Notes under the pieces: generated by a model | Seen by the model: the letters and a program-made list of their open reading frames with translations, nothing else | The model's database searches: none | What the model was told of the DNA's origin: nothing | Shown: in pieces, positions 7,774 through 15,248 of the stretch | Layout: each line of letters opens with the position of its first letter | How positions within the stretch are numbered: the first letter of the stretch is position 1 | From: Oceanospirillaceae bacterium | GTDB taxonomy: Bacteria; Pseudomonadota; Gammaproteobacteria; Pseudomonadales; Balneatricaceae | DNA: 34,010 nucleotides | Direction: 5' to 3' | Assembly (NCBI GenBank): GCA_013215375.1 | Contig: JABSRB010000028.1 | Location: 1-34,010 of the forward strand | Program-made: the position numbers and the translations under genes

Positions 7774-10137
7774 ATGCGCGCCATAAAATATTTATTCCAA
7801 TTTATTCTGTCTTTGGCTGTATTAGGTATTATTATCGGCACCGTTAGCATGGTAGGTCTCTACCTCTATTTTTCCCCATCACTTCCCGACGTAGAAACAC
7901 TGAAAGAAATAAAATTCCAGACGCCCCTAAAAGTTTTTTCCAAAGATCAAAAACTCATCGCAGAATTTGGCGAAAAGCGTAGAACACCTATCGTGTTTGC
8001 CCAGATCCCCACAAAATTTGTACGCGCTTTGCAAGCAGCCGAAGATTCACGTTATTTTGAACACAATGGAGTAGACATAAAAGGCCTGGCCAGAGCGGTA
8101 GTACAGTTGGCAACTACCGGCAAAAAGCAGGGCGGCGGTTCAACCATCACCATGCAAGTGGCGAAAAATTTCTTTTTGACCCGTGAAAAATCTTTTTCTC
8201 GTAAGTTTAGCGAAATACTACTCGCCCTTAAAATCGAAAACTCTTTAACAAAAGAAGAAATTTTTGAACTCTATATCAACAAAATATATTTAGGGCATCG
8301 CTCTTACGGCATTCAAGCCGCTGCCTATGTTTATTATGGCAAGGATATAAACGACATTAGCCTGGCACAACTGGCAATGATCGCAGGCTTACCTAAAGCA
8401 CCTTCCGCCTTCAATCCTATTACCAACCCTAGCCGCGCTATTGAGAGGCGTAATTGGATTATTGGCAGAATGCTCACTTTAGGCTACATAGACAAAGCAG
8501 AACACGATAAGGCCTATGCCCAACCGGTGACCGCCTTCTACCACACTGCCGACATTGAGCTTTACGCCCCATACGTGGCAGAAATGGTACGCAAAAAACT
8601 CTACAAGCAATTTGGCAACAACATATATACCGACGGACTCACCGTTACTACGACGATTGATAGCAAAATGCAGTCATCTGCTAACGACGCAGTGCAAAAT
8701 GGTTTACTCGCTTACGTAAAACGCCACGGCTATCGAGGCCCAGAAAAGCAATTTGATATTTCTGCACTAAGCACCAAAGATCAGCTAAAACTAGTAAAAG
8801 CGGAGACTACTCACGCAGATTTAGAACCCGCTCTGGTCCTTGAGGTCAGCAAAAAAGAAGCACTGGTTTTACGGAAAAATGGCGAGACCGTCACTCTAGC
8901 TTGGGAGGGACTATCTTGGGCGCGCCGTTTTAAAACCGTAAACAGCATGGGACCAAAACCTACGTCAACCGCCAACATCCTTAAGATCGGTGATTTAGTC
9001 AGAATAAAGCCGAAACTCGACAAAGAACAAATGCAACACTGGGAACTAAGTCAAATACCTAAGGTACAAGGCGCAATGGTCGCTATGGCACCAAAAAATG
9101 GCGCAATACTCTCCCTAGTAGGCGGTTTCAGCTTTAGCCACAATAAATTTAATCGTGCCACTCAAGCACTTAGACAGCCAGGCTCTAATTTAAAGCCTTT
9201 TATTTACGGTGCAGCACTAGAATCCGGATACACCGCAGCAACAACCATTAATGACGCCCCCATCGTTCTGCAAGGCGCCAGTTTGCAAGCCAACTGGCGT
9301 CCCGAAAACTCATCCAGAAAATTCTACGGACCTACCAGACTTAGAGTCGGCCTTTACAAGTCTCGTAACTTAGTCTCTATTAGACTGCTTAGAGCAATCG
9401 GCATCGACAACGCACTTGATTACCTGGCTAAGTTTGGCTTCGATCGTGACAAATTGCCGACCAATTTATCGCTATCACTAGGCGCCGTGGACATTACCCC
9501 ACTCGACTTAATTCAAGGCTACGGTCCTTTTGCCAACGGTGGCTATAGAATTGATACCCACTTTATCGACCGCATCACCAATCAAGAGGGTGAGGTTGTC
9601 TTTCAGGAGAAACCCAGGACTGTTATTTCCGAGAGTAAACCCCTCCCAGAACACTATACCCAAGCGCCACGAGTTATCGACGCCCGAGATGGTTATGTCA
9701 TTTACAGCATTTTGAAAGACGTGATTAGACGTGGCACCGCCACCAAAGCGCGAGTTCTAAAGCGCTCTGATCTCGCCGGAAAAACCGGCACTACCAATCT
9801 ACAAAGAGATGCTTGGTTTACCGGTTTCAACAGCGAAATAGTCGCCACTGCCTGGGTTGGTTACGATAATCCAGCCCCCCTTGGCAAACGTGAATTCGGC
9901 GGCACTGCGGCGCTACCTATTTGGATAGATTTCATGAGAGAAACTCTGGCAAACATGCCAGAAGCTCCACTAAAAAGACCACCGGGACTGATTGACGTTA
10001 GGGTTCACCCAACGACTGGCCTAAGATCAAGAGCCGCTGGTTCTGTCACTGAAATGATCAAGTCTGAAGACGCGCAACGCCTCGCCGCTCAAAGCGCCGA
10101 AATCAACGATTCCACCACTGACGACTTATTTAACTAG
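7774..10137 (+). CDS. mrcA: Penicillin-binding protein 1A (bifunctional glycosyltransferase/transpeptidase)
   Basis: Class A PBP that polymerises lipid II and cross-links peptidoglycan. It is anchored in the inner membrane by a helix at about residues 8-32. The GT51 domain (about 55-230) shows AAEDSRYFEHNGVD with catalytic Glu90 and the GGGSTITMQVAKNFF motif. An OB-like insert follows (about 340-430). The transpeptidase domain has SxxK at Ser471-Lys474 (PGSNLKPF), SRN at 530-532 and KTGT at 670-673. The 787-residue length fits the PonA/PBP1A family. ATG start with AAAAGGTAG upstream. Divergent from pilM, as in Pseudomonas. Confidence 0.97.
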   Translation: MRAIKYLFQFILSLAVLGIIIGTVSMVGLYLYFSPSLPDVETLKEIKFQTPLKVFSKDQKLIAEFGEKRRTPIVFAQIPTKFVRALQAAEDSRYFEHNGVDIKGLARAVVQLATTGKKQGGGSTITMQVAKNFFLTREKSFSRKFSEILLALKIENSLTKEEIFELYINKIYLGHRSYGIQAAAYVYYGKDINDISLAQLAMIAGLPKAPSAFNPITNPSRAIERRNWIIGRMLTLGYIDKAEHDKAYAQPVTAFYHTADIELYAPYVAEMVRKKLYKQFGNNIYTDGLTVTTTIDSKMQSSANDAVQNGLLAYVKRHGYRGPEKQFDISALSTKDQLKLVKAETTHADLEPALVLEVSKKEALVLRKNGETVTLAWEGLSWARRFKTVNSMGPKPTSTANILKIGDLVRIKPKLDKEQMQHWELSQIPKVQGAMVAMAPKNGAILSLVGGFSFSHNKFNRATQALRQPGSNLKPFIYGAALESGYTAATTINDAPIVLQGASLQANWRPENSSRKFYGPTRLRVGLYKSRNLVSIRLLRAIGIDNALDYLAKFGFDRDKLPTNLSLSLGAVDITPLDLIQGYGPFANGGYRIDTHFIDRITNQEGEVVFQEKPRTVISESKPLPEHYTQAPRVIDARDGYVIYSILKDVIRRGTATKARVLKRSDLAGKTGTTNLQRDAWFTGFNSEIVATAWVGYDNPAPLGKREFGGTAALPIWIDFMRETLANMPEAPLKRPPGLIDVRVHPTTGLRSRAAGSVTEMIKSEDAQRLAAQSAEINDSTTDDLFN

Positions 10138-10145
10138 ACAAGAAT

Positions 10146-10214
10146 GTGAGCTGCGAGCTGTGAGCTGTGAGCTGTGAGCTGTGAGCTGTGAGCTGTGAGC
10201 TGTGAGCTGTGAGC
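10146..10214 (+). repeat. Heptanucleotide tandem array (GTGAGCT)n
   Basis: Nine full copies of GTGAGCT (the second reads GCGAGCT) plus six bases of a tenth, starting 8 nt after the mrcA stop codon. Each unit contains TGA. Because seven is not a multiple of three, successive stops move through all three plus-strand frames. Confidence 0.97.
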
Positions 10215-10288
10215 AAGCAGAGACTGATTTCACCCCACCCTCCGTCAATACATTTGTTGTTCTCTTAGATTAATCTTTTAAATCTTAC

Positions 10289-10374
10289 CTCCGTGTTCTC
10301 TGTGCCCTCTGTGGTGAAAAAATCTTTTAAAGACTTCTACCACCGAGGGCACAGAGGCGCTTCGCTACACGGAG
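10289..10374. repeat. Imperfect long inverted repeat between mrcA and maeB
   Basis: The outer arms CTCCGTG (10289-10295) and CACGGAG (10368-10374) are exact complements. The inner arms CTCTGTGCCCTC (10298-10309) and GAGGGCACAGAG (10345-10356) pair over 12 bp. The AT-rich centre would form a loop. It resembles an extragenic palindromic element rather than a terminator, since no T-run follows the outer arms. Confidence 0.85.
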
Positions 10375-10387
10375 AAAACCTTAGACA

Positions 10388-10415
10388 CTTTAGCTTTTAG
10401 CTTTTAGCTTCTAGC
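10388..10415 (+). repeat. Short heptanucleotide array (TTTTAGC)n
   Basis: Four head-to-tail heptamers: CTTTAGC, TTTTAGC, TTTTAGC, TTCTAGC. It is the same design as the other two heptamer arrays, with a stop codon (TAG) in every unit. Confidence 0.8.
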
Positions 10416-10444
10416 AACCGATCTTTGTTTTTATTTAGACACAA

Positions 10445-10468
10445 AAAAGCCCAGCGAACTGGGCTTTT
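10445..10468. terminator. Bidirectional Rho-independent terminator between mrcA and maeB
   Basis: Perfect 10-bp stem AAAAGCCCAG / CTGGGCTTTT around a CGAA tetraloop. The A-run on one side and T-run on the other let it work on both strands, which suits the convergent mrcA and maeB. The maeB stop lies 18 nt away. Confidence 0.92.
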
Positions 10469-10485
10469 ATTTAACCGCTATTTAT

Positions 10486-11748
10486 TTAGCAATCAGCTAA
10501 AGATTGCAGTGGGTAGTTTGCCGGCATAGGCAAACGAGCAACCCCTGAATCTATTGCAGCTTGTGCTACAGCATATGACAGACGACCTAGCAAACGAGCA
10601 TCAGTAGGCTTCGGAATAATGTACTGTGGCCCAAAGCTTAGTGAATCAAGATCGTAAGCTGCTAATACATCTGCAGGTACATCTTCCTTCGCCAGTGAAG
10701 CAAGTGCTTTAACAGCAGCAGCTTTCATCTCTTCATTGATTACAGATGCGCGAACATCAAGCGCTCCACGGAAGATAAACGGGAAGCCAAGCACATTGTT
10801 TACCTGATTAGGGTAATCAGAGCGACCTGTTGCCATAATCACATCATCACGGGTAGCGTGTGCAAGCTCTGGCTTAATTTCAGGATCTGGATTAGCACAG
10901 GCGAATATAATTGGGTTAGCTGCCATTTTTGCCAATTGTTCAGGAGCAAATAAGTTTGGACCTGACAATCCAACAAACACATCCGCACCTTCGATAGCAT
11001 CATCTAGCGTACGTTTATCCGTTGGCGTAGCAAAAATGGCTTTCTCAGTAGTTAGATCTTCGCGACCAGAGTGGATCACACCCTTGCGATCTAACATGTA
11101 GATGTTTTCAACTTTAGCACCCATATTGATCAGCAACTTCATGCATGCCACTGCGGCTGCACCGGCACCAAGGGTTACAATATGTGCGGTCTCTAGATTT
11201 TTTCCCGCTATTTCTAGCGCGTTGATCATGCCGGCAGCTGTTACGATAGCGGTACCGTGTTGGTCATCGTGAAATACTGGGATATTACAGCGCTCAATTA
11301 AGGCACGCTCTATCTCAAAGCACTCTGGCGCCTTAATATCTTCTAAGTTAATGCCACCGAATGTATCGGCAATGCGAGCGACAGTATCGATAAATGCCTG
11401 TGGGCTCTCAGAGTCCACTTCTAAATCTATTGAGTTTATTCCTGCAAAGCGCTTAAACAGTAAAGACTTACCTTCCATAACGGGCTTAGAAGCTAATGGG
11501 CCAATATTTCCCAATCCTAAAACAGCAGTACCATCACTAATAACCGCGACTAAATTCCCCTTACCTGTATAGCGATACGCATTTTCAGGGTCTTTAGCAA
11601 TTTCACGACATGGCTCTGCAACACCTGGACTATATGCTAAGGATAGATCTCGCGCCGTCTCTGCGGGCTTCGTTAGCTCAATACTCACTTTACCTGGACG
11701 AGGGAATTCATGATATTCAAGGGCAGCTTTATTTAGATCTTCAGACAT
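10486..11748 (-). CDS. maeB: Malic enzyme, short bacterial form (NAD(P)-dependent)
   Basis: Oxidative decarboxylation of malate to pyruvate with reduction of NAD(P)+. The protein ends at residue 420, so it is the short form without the phosphotransacetylase-like domain of E. coli MaeB. Visible are the catalytic Tyr39 in LAYSPGVAEPC, Lys94 in VMEGKSLLFK, metal ligands Glu136-Asp137 (GGINLEDIKAPE) and Asp161-Asp162 (PVFHDDQHGT), and a Rossmann motif VTLGAGAAAV (191-200). ATG start with GGAACAACACTT upstream and a credible promoter 38-66 nt before it. Cofactor choice cannot be read with certainty. Confidence 0.95.
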   Translation of the reverse strand: MSEDLNKAALEYHEFPRPGKVSIELTKPAETARDLSLAYSPGVAEPCREIAKDPENAYRYTGKGNLVAVISDGTAVLGLGNIGPLASKPVMEGKSLLFKRFAGINSIDLEVDSESPQAFIDTVARIADTFGGINLEDIKAPECFEIERALIERCNIPVFHDDQHGTAIVTAAGMINALEIAGKNLETAHIVTLGAGAAAVACMKLLINMGAKVENIYMLDRKGVIHSGREDLTTEKAIFATPTDKRTLDDAIEGADVFVGLSGPNLFAPEQLAKMAANPIIFACANPDPEIKPELAHATRDDVIMATGRSDYPNQVNNVLGFPFIFRGALDVRASVINEEMKAAAVKALASLAKEDVPADVLAAYDLDSLSFGPQYIIPKPTDARLLGRLSYAVAQAAIDSGVARLPMPANYPLQSLADC

Positions 11749-11785
11749 AAGTGTTGTTCCATATTTAAATTAGCACGAACTAGCG

Positions 11786-11814
11786 ATTCTATAGAAAAGC
11801 AATACGCCTAACAA
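11786..11814 (-). promoter_or_regulatory. Probable sigma-70 promoter of maeB
   Basis: On the minus strand TTGTTA (11809-11814) and TAGAAT (11786-11791) are spaced by exactly 17 nt. The start of transcription would fall about 30 nt before the maeB ATG. Confidence 0.5.
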
Positions 11815-12152
11815 CCGTATAATCTATAAGTTTATCAGTATATAAAAAAAACAAATAGGTAGTTTTTTTACTACATTTCCCTTTCAAAACAAAACTTTCC
11901 GCTAAAGACTCCAGATTAGCCGTTATTATTTTTTGAAATGGAGCTTTGATAAGCAGTCTAAAAAAACACTCAATCATCATCGACACATAACTATTATGAC
12001 CCTATTATATTTCGTGATTAAACACTTTTTAGGCTAGAGACATACGAAACGCCGCATTAAGACGCCAACAAGAAATAGAGAACAAAGAAAGGAGAGGATA
12101 TACCCTTATTAAAGAATGCTACTGCTTACAATGATACTGTCACTTAGAACTC

Positions 12153-12305
12153 GTCGGGAACAAAATTCTGCCATACCACTTACGTTTTGCCTACAGGGAT
12201 GTAGGTACTTAGGTTTTGTCGGGAACAAAAACCTGGCCGCACATCCTGTGCATATACGCTCTTTGGCATCCATGCCACCGCGTTATACCGCACATCCTGT
12301 GCATA
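12153..12305. repeat. REP-like cluster of direct and inverted short repeats
   Basis: GTCGGGAACAAAA occurs twice (12153-12165 and 12218-12230); the second copy forms a hairpin with its flanks (AGGTTTTGT / ACAAAAACCT). The 18-bp CCGCACATCCTGTGCATA occurs exactly twice (12237-12254 and 12288-12305), each holding the inverted arms GCACA / TGTGC. Between them GGCATCCATGCC (12265-12276) is a further palindrome. This is typical of repetitive extragenic palindromes of gammaproteobacteria. Confidence 0.8.
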
Positions 12306-12333
12306 AAAAAAGCGCTTAAAAAAGCGCTTTTTT
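12306..12333 (-). terminator. Rho-independent terminator of rpmE
   Basis: Stem AAAAAAGCGC / GCGCTTTTTT with an 8-nt loop, about 15 nt beyond the rpmE stop. On the minus strand a run of Ts follows the GC core. The A/T symmetry means it could also act on the plus strand. Confidence 0.85.
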
Positions 12334-12347
12334 CAATCAAACCGCAA

Positions 12348-12563
12348 TTACTTGCGAGCAGGTACTGCTGCAAAACGCTTGTTGAAGCGATCAATACGAC
12401 CACCTGAAGTAGCATCTTTCTGCTTACCAGTATAGAAAGGGTGGCACTGGCTACATACATCTACGTGTAAATCTTTACAAAGAGTAGAGCGAGTCTGCAT
12501 CTCGTTACCGCAAGAACAGTTAACAGCGATGGCTTCGTACTTAGGATGGATATCATTTTTCAT
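12348..12563 (-). CDS. rpmE: 50S ribosomal protein L31 (zinc-binding type)
   Basis: Small protein (71 residues) of the large ribosomal subunit, involved in inter-subunit contacts. It carries the zinc-binding cysteines Cys16 and Cys18 (NCSCG) and Cys37 and Cys40 (VCSQCHPF), so it is the zinc form, not the Cys-less paralogue YkgM. The family motif HPFYTGKQK is present. ATG start with an AAAAGG-type site upstream. Single-gene unit with its own promoter and terminator, divergent from priA as in Pseudomonas. Confidence 0.98.
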   Translation of the reverse strand: MKNDIHPKYEAIAVNCSCGNEMQTRSTLCKDLHVDVCSQCHPFYTGKQKDATSGGRIDRFNKRFAAVPARK

Positions 12564-12636
12564 GGGATGAACCTTTTAGGTTTGTGCCGCCACTTGATCT
12601 ATCGCCAAGCACCGCACTAAATTAACGTATATTTAA

Positions 12637-12654
12637 CTGACTCTATAAAGTCAG
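12637..12654 (-). promoter_or_regulatory. Hairpin at the 5' end of the rpmE transcript
   Basis: Perfect inverted repeat CTGACT-N6-AGTCAG immediately downstream of the rpmE -10 box, so it would form at the very 5' end of the mRNA. It could stabilise the message or serve as an operator; the sequence does not decide this. Confidence 0.5.
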
Positions 12655-12660
12655 GCGGGC

Positions 12661-12689
12661 ATTATACGGAGCGCTGCGCTGCTAGGCAA
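12661..12689 (-). promoter_or_regulatory. Strong sigma-70 promoter of rpmE
   Basis: On the minus strand TTGCCT (12684-12689) and a perfect TATAAT (12661-12666) are separated by 17 nt. Transcription would start near 12,654, giving a leader of about 90 nt before the rpmE ATG. Confidence 0.78.
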
Positions 12690-12856
12690 GCTTTTAGTGA
12701 AAGCGCCCTGCTTTCTAGTCCATCTTATTAATATTCAATCAAAGCATCGCTGGGAATTCCCTCACTGAATCATCATTTACACTATATTGCCCTGATAAAA
12801 AAACATAGAATAGATAAACACTTACTCAACCTAAATTCGACAATGACTGGCTATTA

Positions 12857-15037
12857 ATGATTTTCTTACGTGTTGCAATCCCCTCTCCACTGCGTAAATT
12901 GTTTGACTACCTCCCGCCGGTGAAATTCCAAGCTCGCGAGTACCAGCCCGGTATTCGCTTACTGGTGCCCTTTGGTCACAGAACCTTAGTGGCGATACTG
13001 GTTGAAGTGGTCAGCCAGGCACAAGTTGATAGTCATAAACTCAAAGCAGTGCTTGAAGTTATAGATGACACCCCCCCGCAACCCACCTTCATCTTTGATT
13101 TAGCACTTTGGTCCGCGCAATATTACCAACACCCTATCGGCGATGCTCTATTACAAGCACTGCCCATTCATTTACGTAAAGGCGAAAAATGCGAACGTGT
13201 CCACGAGTACTTATTACATGCAATAGAAAACCCTGAGCAGCCACTGAACAGCAGAGCAAAAAAACAGCAGGAAGCTTATTTACTGATAAAACAGCATGGC
13301 GAAGGCATTAGCGCTGATGCTTTAAAAGCAGAACTGGGCTCTATTGCAGCAATTAAGCCTCTGTTAGAAAAAGGTTTGATCGAGAAAAAACATCGTCCGC
13401 ATATTATTAAATCCTCTTCTGAACCACTGCGCGAGCCAGGAAAAACCCTCAACCCAGAGCAGCTAGTAGCGGTTGAATACATCAATGCGCAACAGGGCTA
13501 CCAAACTTTTCTGTTAGATGGCATCACCGGCTCTGGCAAAACAGAAGTATATCTTCAAGTAATAGAGAAGGTATTAAGAGAGGGTAAACAGGCGCTGGTA
13601 CTAGTGCCAGAGATCGGCCTCACCCCGCAGACAGTATTTCGCTTTAAGGCGCGTTTTAATGTCAACGTGGTCTATATGCATTCCAACATGAGTGACAAAG
13701 CGCGTTTTCAGGCGTGGCTGCAGGCGCGCGATGGTGATGCGAAAATCATCATTGGCACTCGCTCTGCCATTTTCACCCCAATGGCGCACCCGGGAATTAT
13801 CATTATTGATGAAGAGCACGACCAGTCCTTCAAACAACAGGATGGCTACCGATACAGCGCGCGTGACCTATCGATTGTCCGCGGCCATGGGGAAAACATA
13901 CCGGTCATCCTCGGCAGCGCCACCCCCTCGTTAGAATCTCTGCAAAATGCCAACCTCAAACGCTATCATTATTTGGCACTCAATCGACGCGCCGGCAACG
14001 CGGTCCCCCCCAGCGTAGAATTGCTCGATATCAAAGCCTGCAACTTGAACGCAGGCATGTCTGAGCCTTTAATTGAACAGATTAAAATCCATTTAAACGA
14101 TGGCAATCAAGTGCTTATATTTTTGAACAGACGCGGCTTTGCCCCTAGCTTGAGCTGTCATAATTGTGGCTGGATAGCACCCTGTAAACGCTGCGATGCC
14201 CGCCTGACATTGCACCAAAAGCCCCCTCATTTACACTGCCATCACTGCGGCAGCCAAAAGCCAATCCCCAGACAGTGCCACGAATGCAACAGCACCGAAC
14301 TTACTGCCCAAGGCACTGGTACGGAACGAGCCGAACAAGCACTTAGCGAGTTATTCCCCGACTTTCCTATTTGGCGAATCGACAGAGACAGCACTAGCCG
14401 CAAAAACTCCATGCAAGAAATTATCGATAAAATTAACCAGCAGCAACCAGGTATTTTACTTGGCACGCAAATGCTAGCCAAGGGGCATCATTTTGCCAAA
14501 GTATCCCTAGTGGCAATACTTGAAGCGGATTCAGGGCTGTTTAGCACCGACTTTAGAGGCATGGAGCGCACTGCTCAACTTATCACTCAAGTCTCAGGAC
14601 GTGCTGGGCGCGAGGAGATTCTCGGGCAAGTAATCATTCAGACCCATCATCCCGAACACCCACTTCTGCAAAAATTAGTCCACAGCGGTTACCGAGATTT
14701 TGCTGTGGATGAAATCAACAACCGCGCCAATTCAGACTTACCCCCTTTTAGCCATATCGCTATTATTCGCGCAGAGGCAAGCAATGCAGGTAGAGCAGAG
14801 GCCTTTTTGCAACTCGCTCAGCAGACTCCAACGATAGAAAACGTCATCAGTTTTGGCCCTTTCCCAGCACCCATGGAAAAAAAGGCCGGAGTTTATCGCT
14901 CCCACTTAATTCTCCAGAGTGCCAGACGACCGCTGTTACAGCAATTTCTCAGCCAATTTTGCCTACAGCTAGAGCACCACCCACTGGCCAACAAAGTACG
15001 CTGGTCAATAGATGTAGATCCCTATGATATGTTTTAG
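12857..15037 (+). CDS. priA: Primosomal protein N' (replication restart helicase PriA)
   Basis: Superfamily 2 3'-5' DNA helicase that recognises stalled forks and starts primosome assembly. The 726 residues start with the 3'-DNA-end-binding domain (about 1-105). The helicase core has Walker A DGITGSGKTE (221-230), Walker B DEEH (318-321) and the motif GSATPS (353-358). The zinc module has eight cysteines: 434, 437, 443, 446, 461, 464, 474, 477. The ATG at 12857 has a weak ribosome site, but the N-terminus aligns with known PriA. The TAG stop lies inside the first unit of a heptamer repeat array. Confidence 0.97.
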   Translation: MIFLRVAIPSPLRKLFDYLPPVKFQAREYQPGIRLLVPFGHRTLVAILVEVVSQAQVDSHKLKAVLEVIDDTPPQPTFIFDLALWSAQYYQHPIGDALLQALPIHLRKGEKCERVHEYLLHAIENPEQPLNSRAKKQQEAYLLIKQHGEGISADALKAELGSIAAIKPLLEKGLIEKKHRPHIIKSSSEPLREPGKTLNPEQLVAVEYINAQQGYQTFLLDGITGSGKTEVYLQVIEKVLREGKQALVLVPEIGLTPQTVFRFKARFNVNVVYMHSNMSDKARFQAWLQARDGDAKIIIGTRSAIFTPMAHPGIIIIDEEHDQSFKQQDGYRYSARDLSIVRGHGENIPVILGSATPSLESLQNANLKRYHYLALNRRAGNAVPPSVELLDIKACNLNAGMSEPLIEQIKIHLNDGNQVLIFLNRRGFAPSLSCHNCGWIAPCKRCDARLTLHQKPPHLHCHHCGSQKPIPRQCHECNSTELTAQGTGTERAEQALSELFPDFPIWRIDRDSTSRKNSMQEIIDKINQQQPGILLGTQMLAKGHHFAKVSLVAILEADSGLFSTDFRGMERTAQLITQVSGRAGREEILGQVIIQTHHPEHPLLQKLVHSGYRDFAVDEINNRANSDLPPFSHIAIIRAEASNAGRAEAFLQLAQQTPTIENVISFGPFPAPMEKKAGVYRSHLILQSARRPLLQQFLSQFCLQLEHHPLANKVRWSIDVDPYDMF

Positions 15038-15087
15038 TCGTTAGTCGTTAGGCGTTAGTCGTTAGTCGTTAGTCGTTAGTCGTTAGT
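15034..15087 (+). repeat. Heptanucleotide tandem array (TTAGTCG)n overlapping the priA stop
   Basis: Seven full TTAGTCG units (the third reads TTAGGCG) and five bases of an eighth. The TAG of the first unit is the priA stop codon itself. The complementary unit (CGACTAA) also contains a stop (TAA), so the array closes all six reading frames. Confidence 0.97.
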
Positions 15088-15248
15088 ATTAAAAACTAAC
15101 AGCTAGTCAGCGCATCAATTATTTGCTTAAAACACTGACAAAACTAAGTTATTCTCACCGAGCATGGCATTTACTTCCCTTTGACAAAAGGCGATAATAG
15201 CCGGCTTTAGTGATACAAATCCTCTTATACTTTGGTAACCATTTTCAA

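Larger units (their letters stand above)
11749..12305. other. maeB-rpmE intergenic region (about 600 nt to rpmE)
   Basis: The region holds the maeB promoter on its left side and a cluster of short repeats on its right side (12153-12305). A 65-codon minus-strand frame at 11789-11986 overlaps the promoter and has no homology I recognise, so I do not call it a gene. Nothing else is evident between about 11,990 and 12,150. Confidence 0.5.

Noticed and set aside
10146-10214. CRISPR-like array
   Set aside because: The units are contiguous heptamers without spacers, so this is a simple tandem repeat.
11789-11986. 65-codon minus-strand frame upstream of maeB
   Set aside because: It covers the likely maeB promoter, has no recognised similarity and lies in AT-rich sequence where such frames arise by chance.
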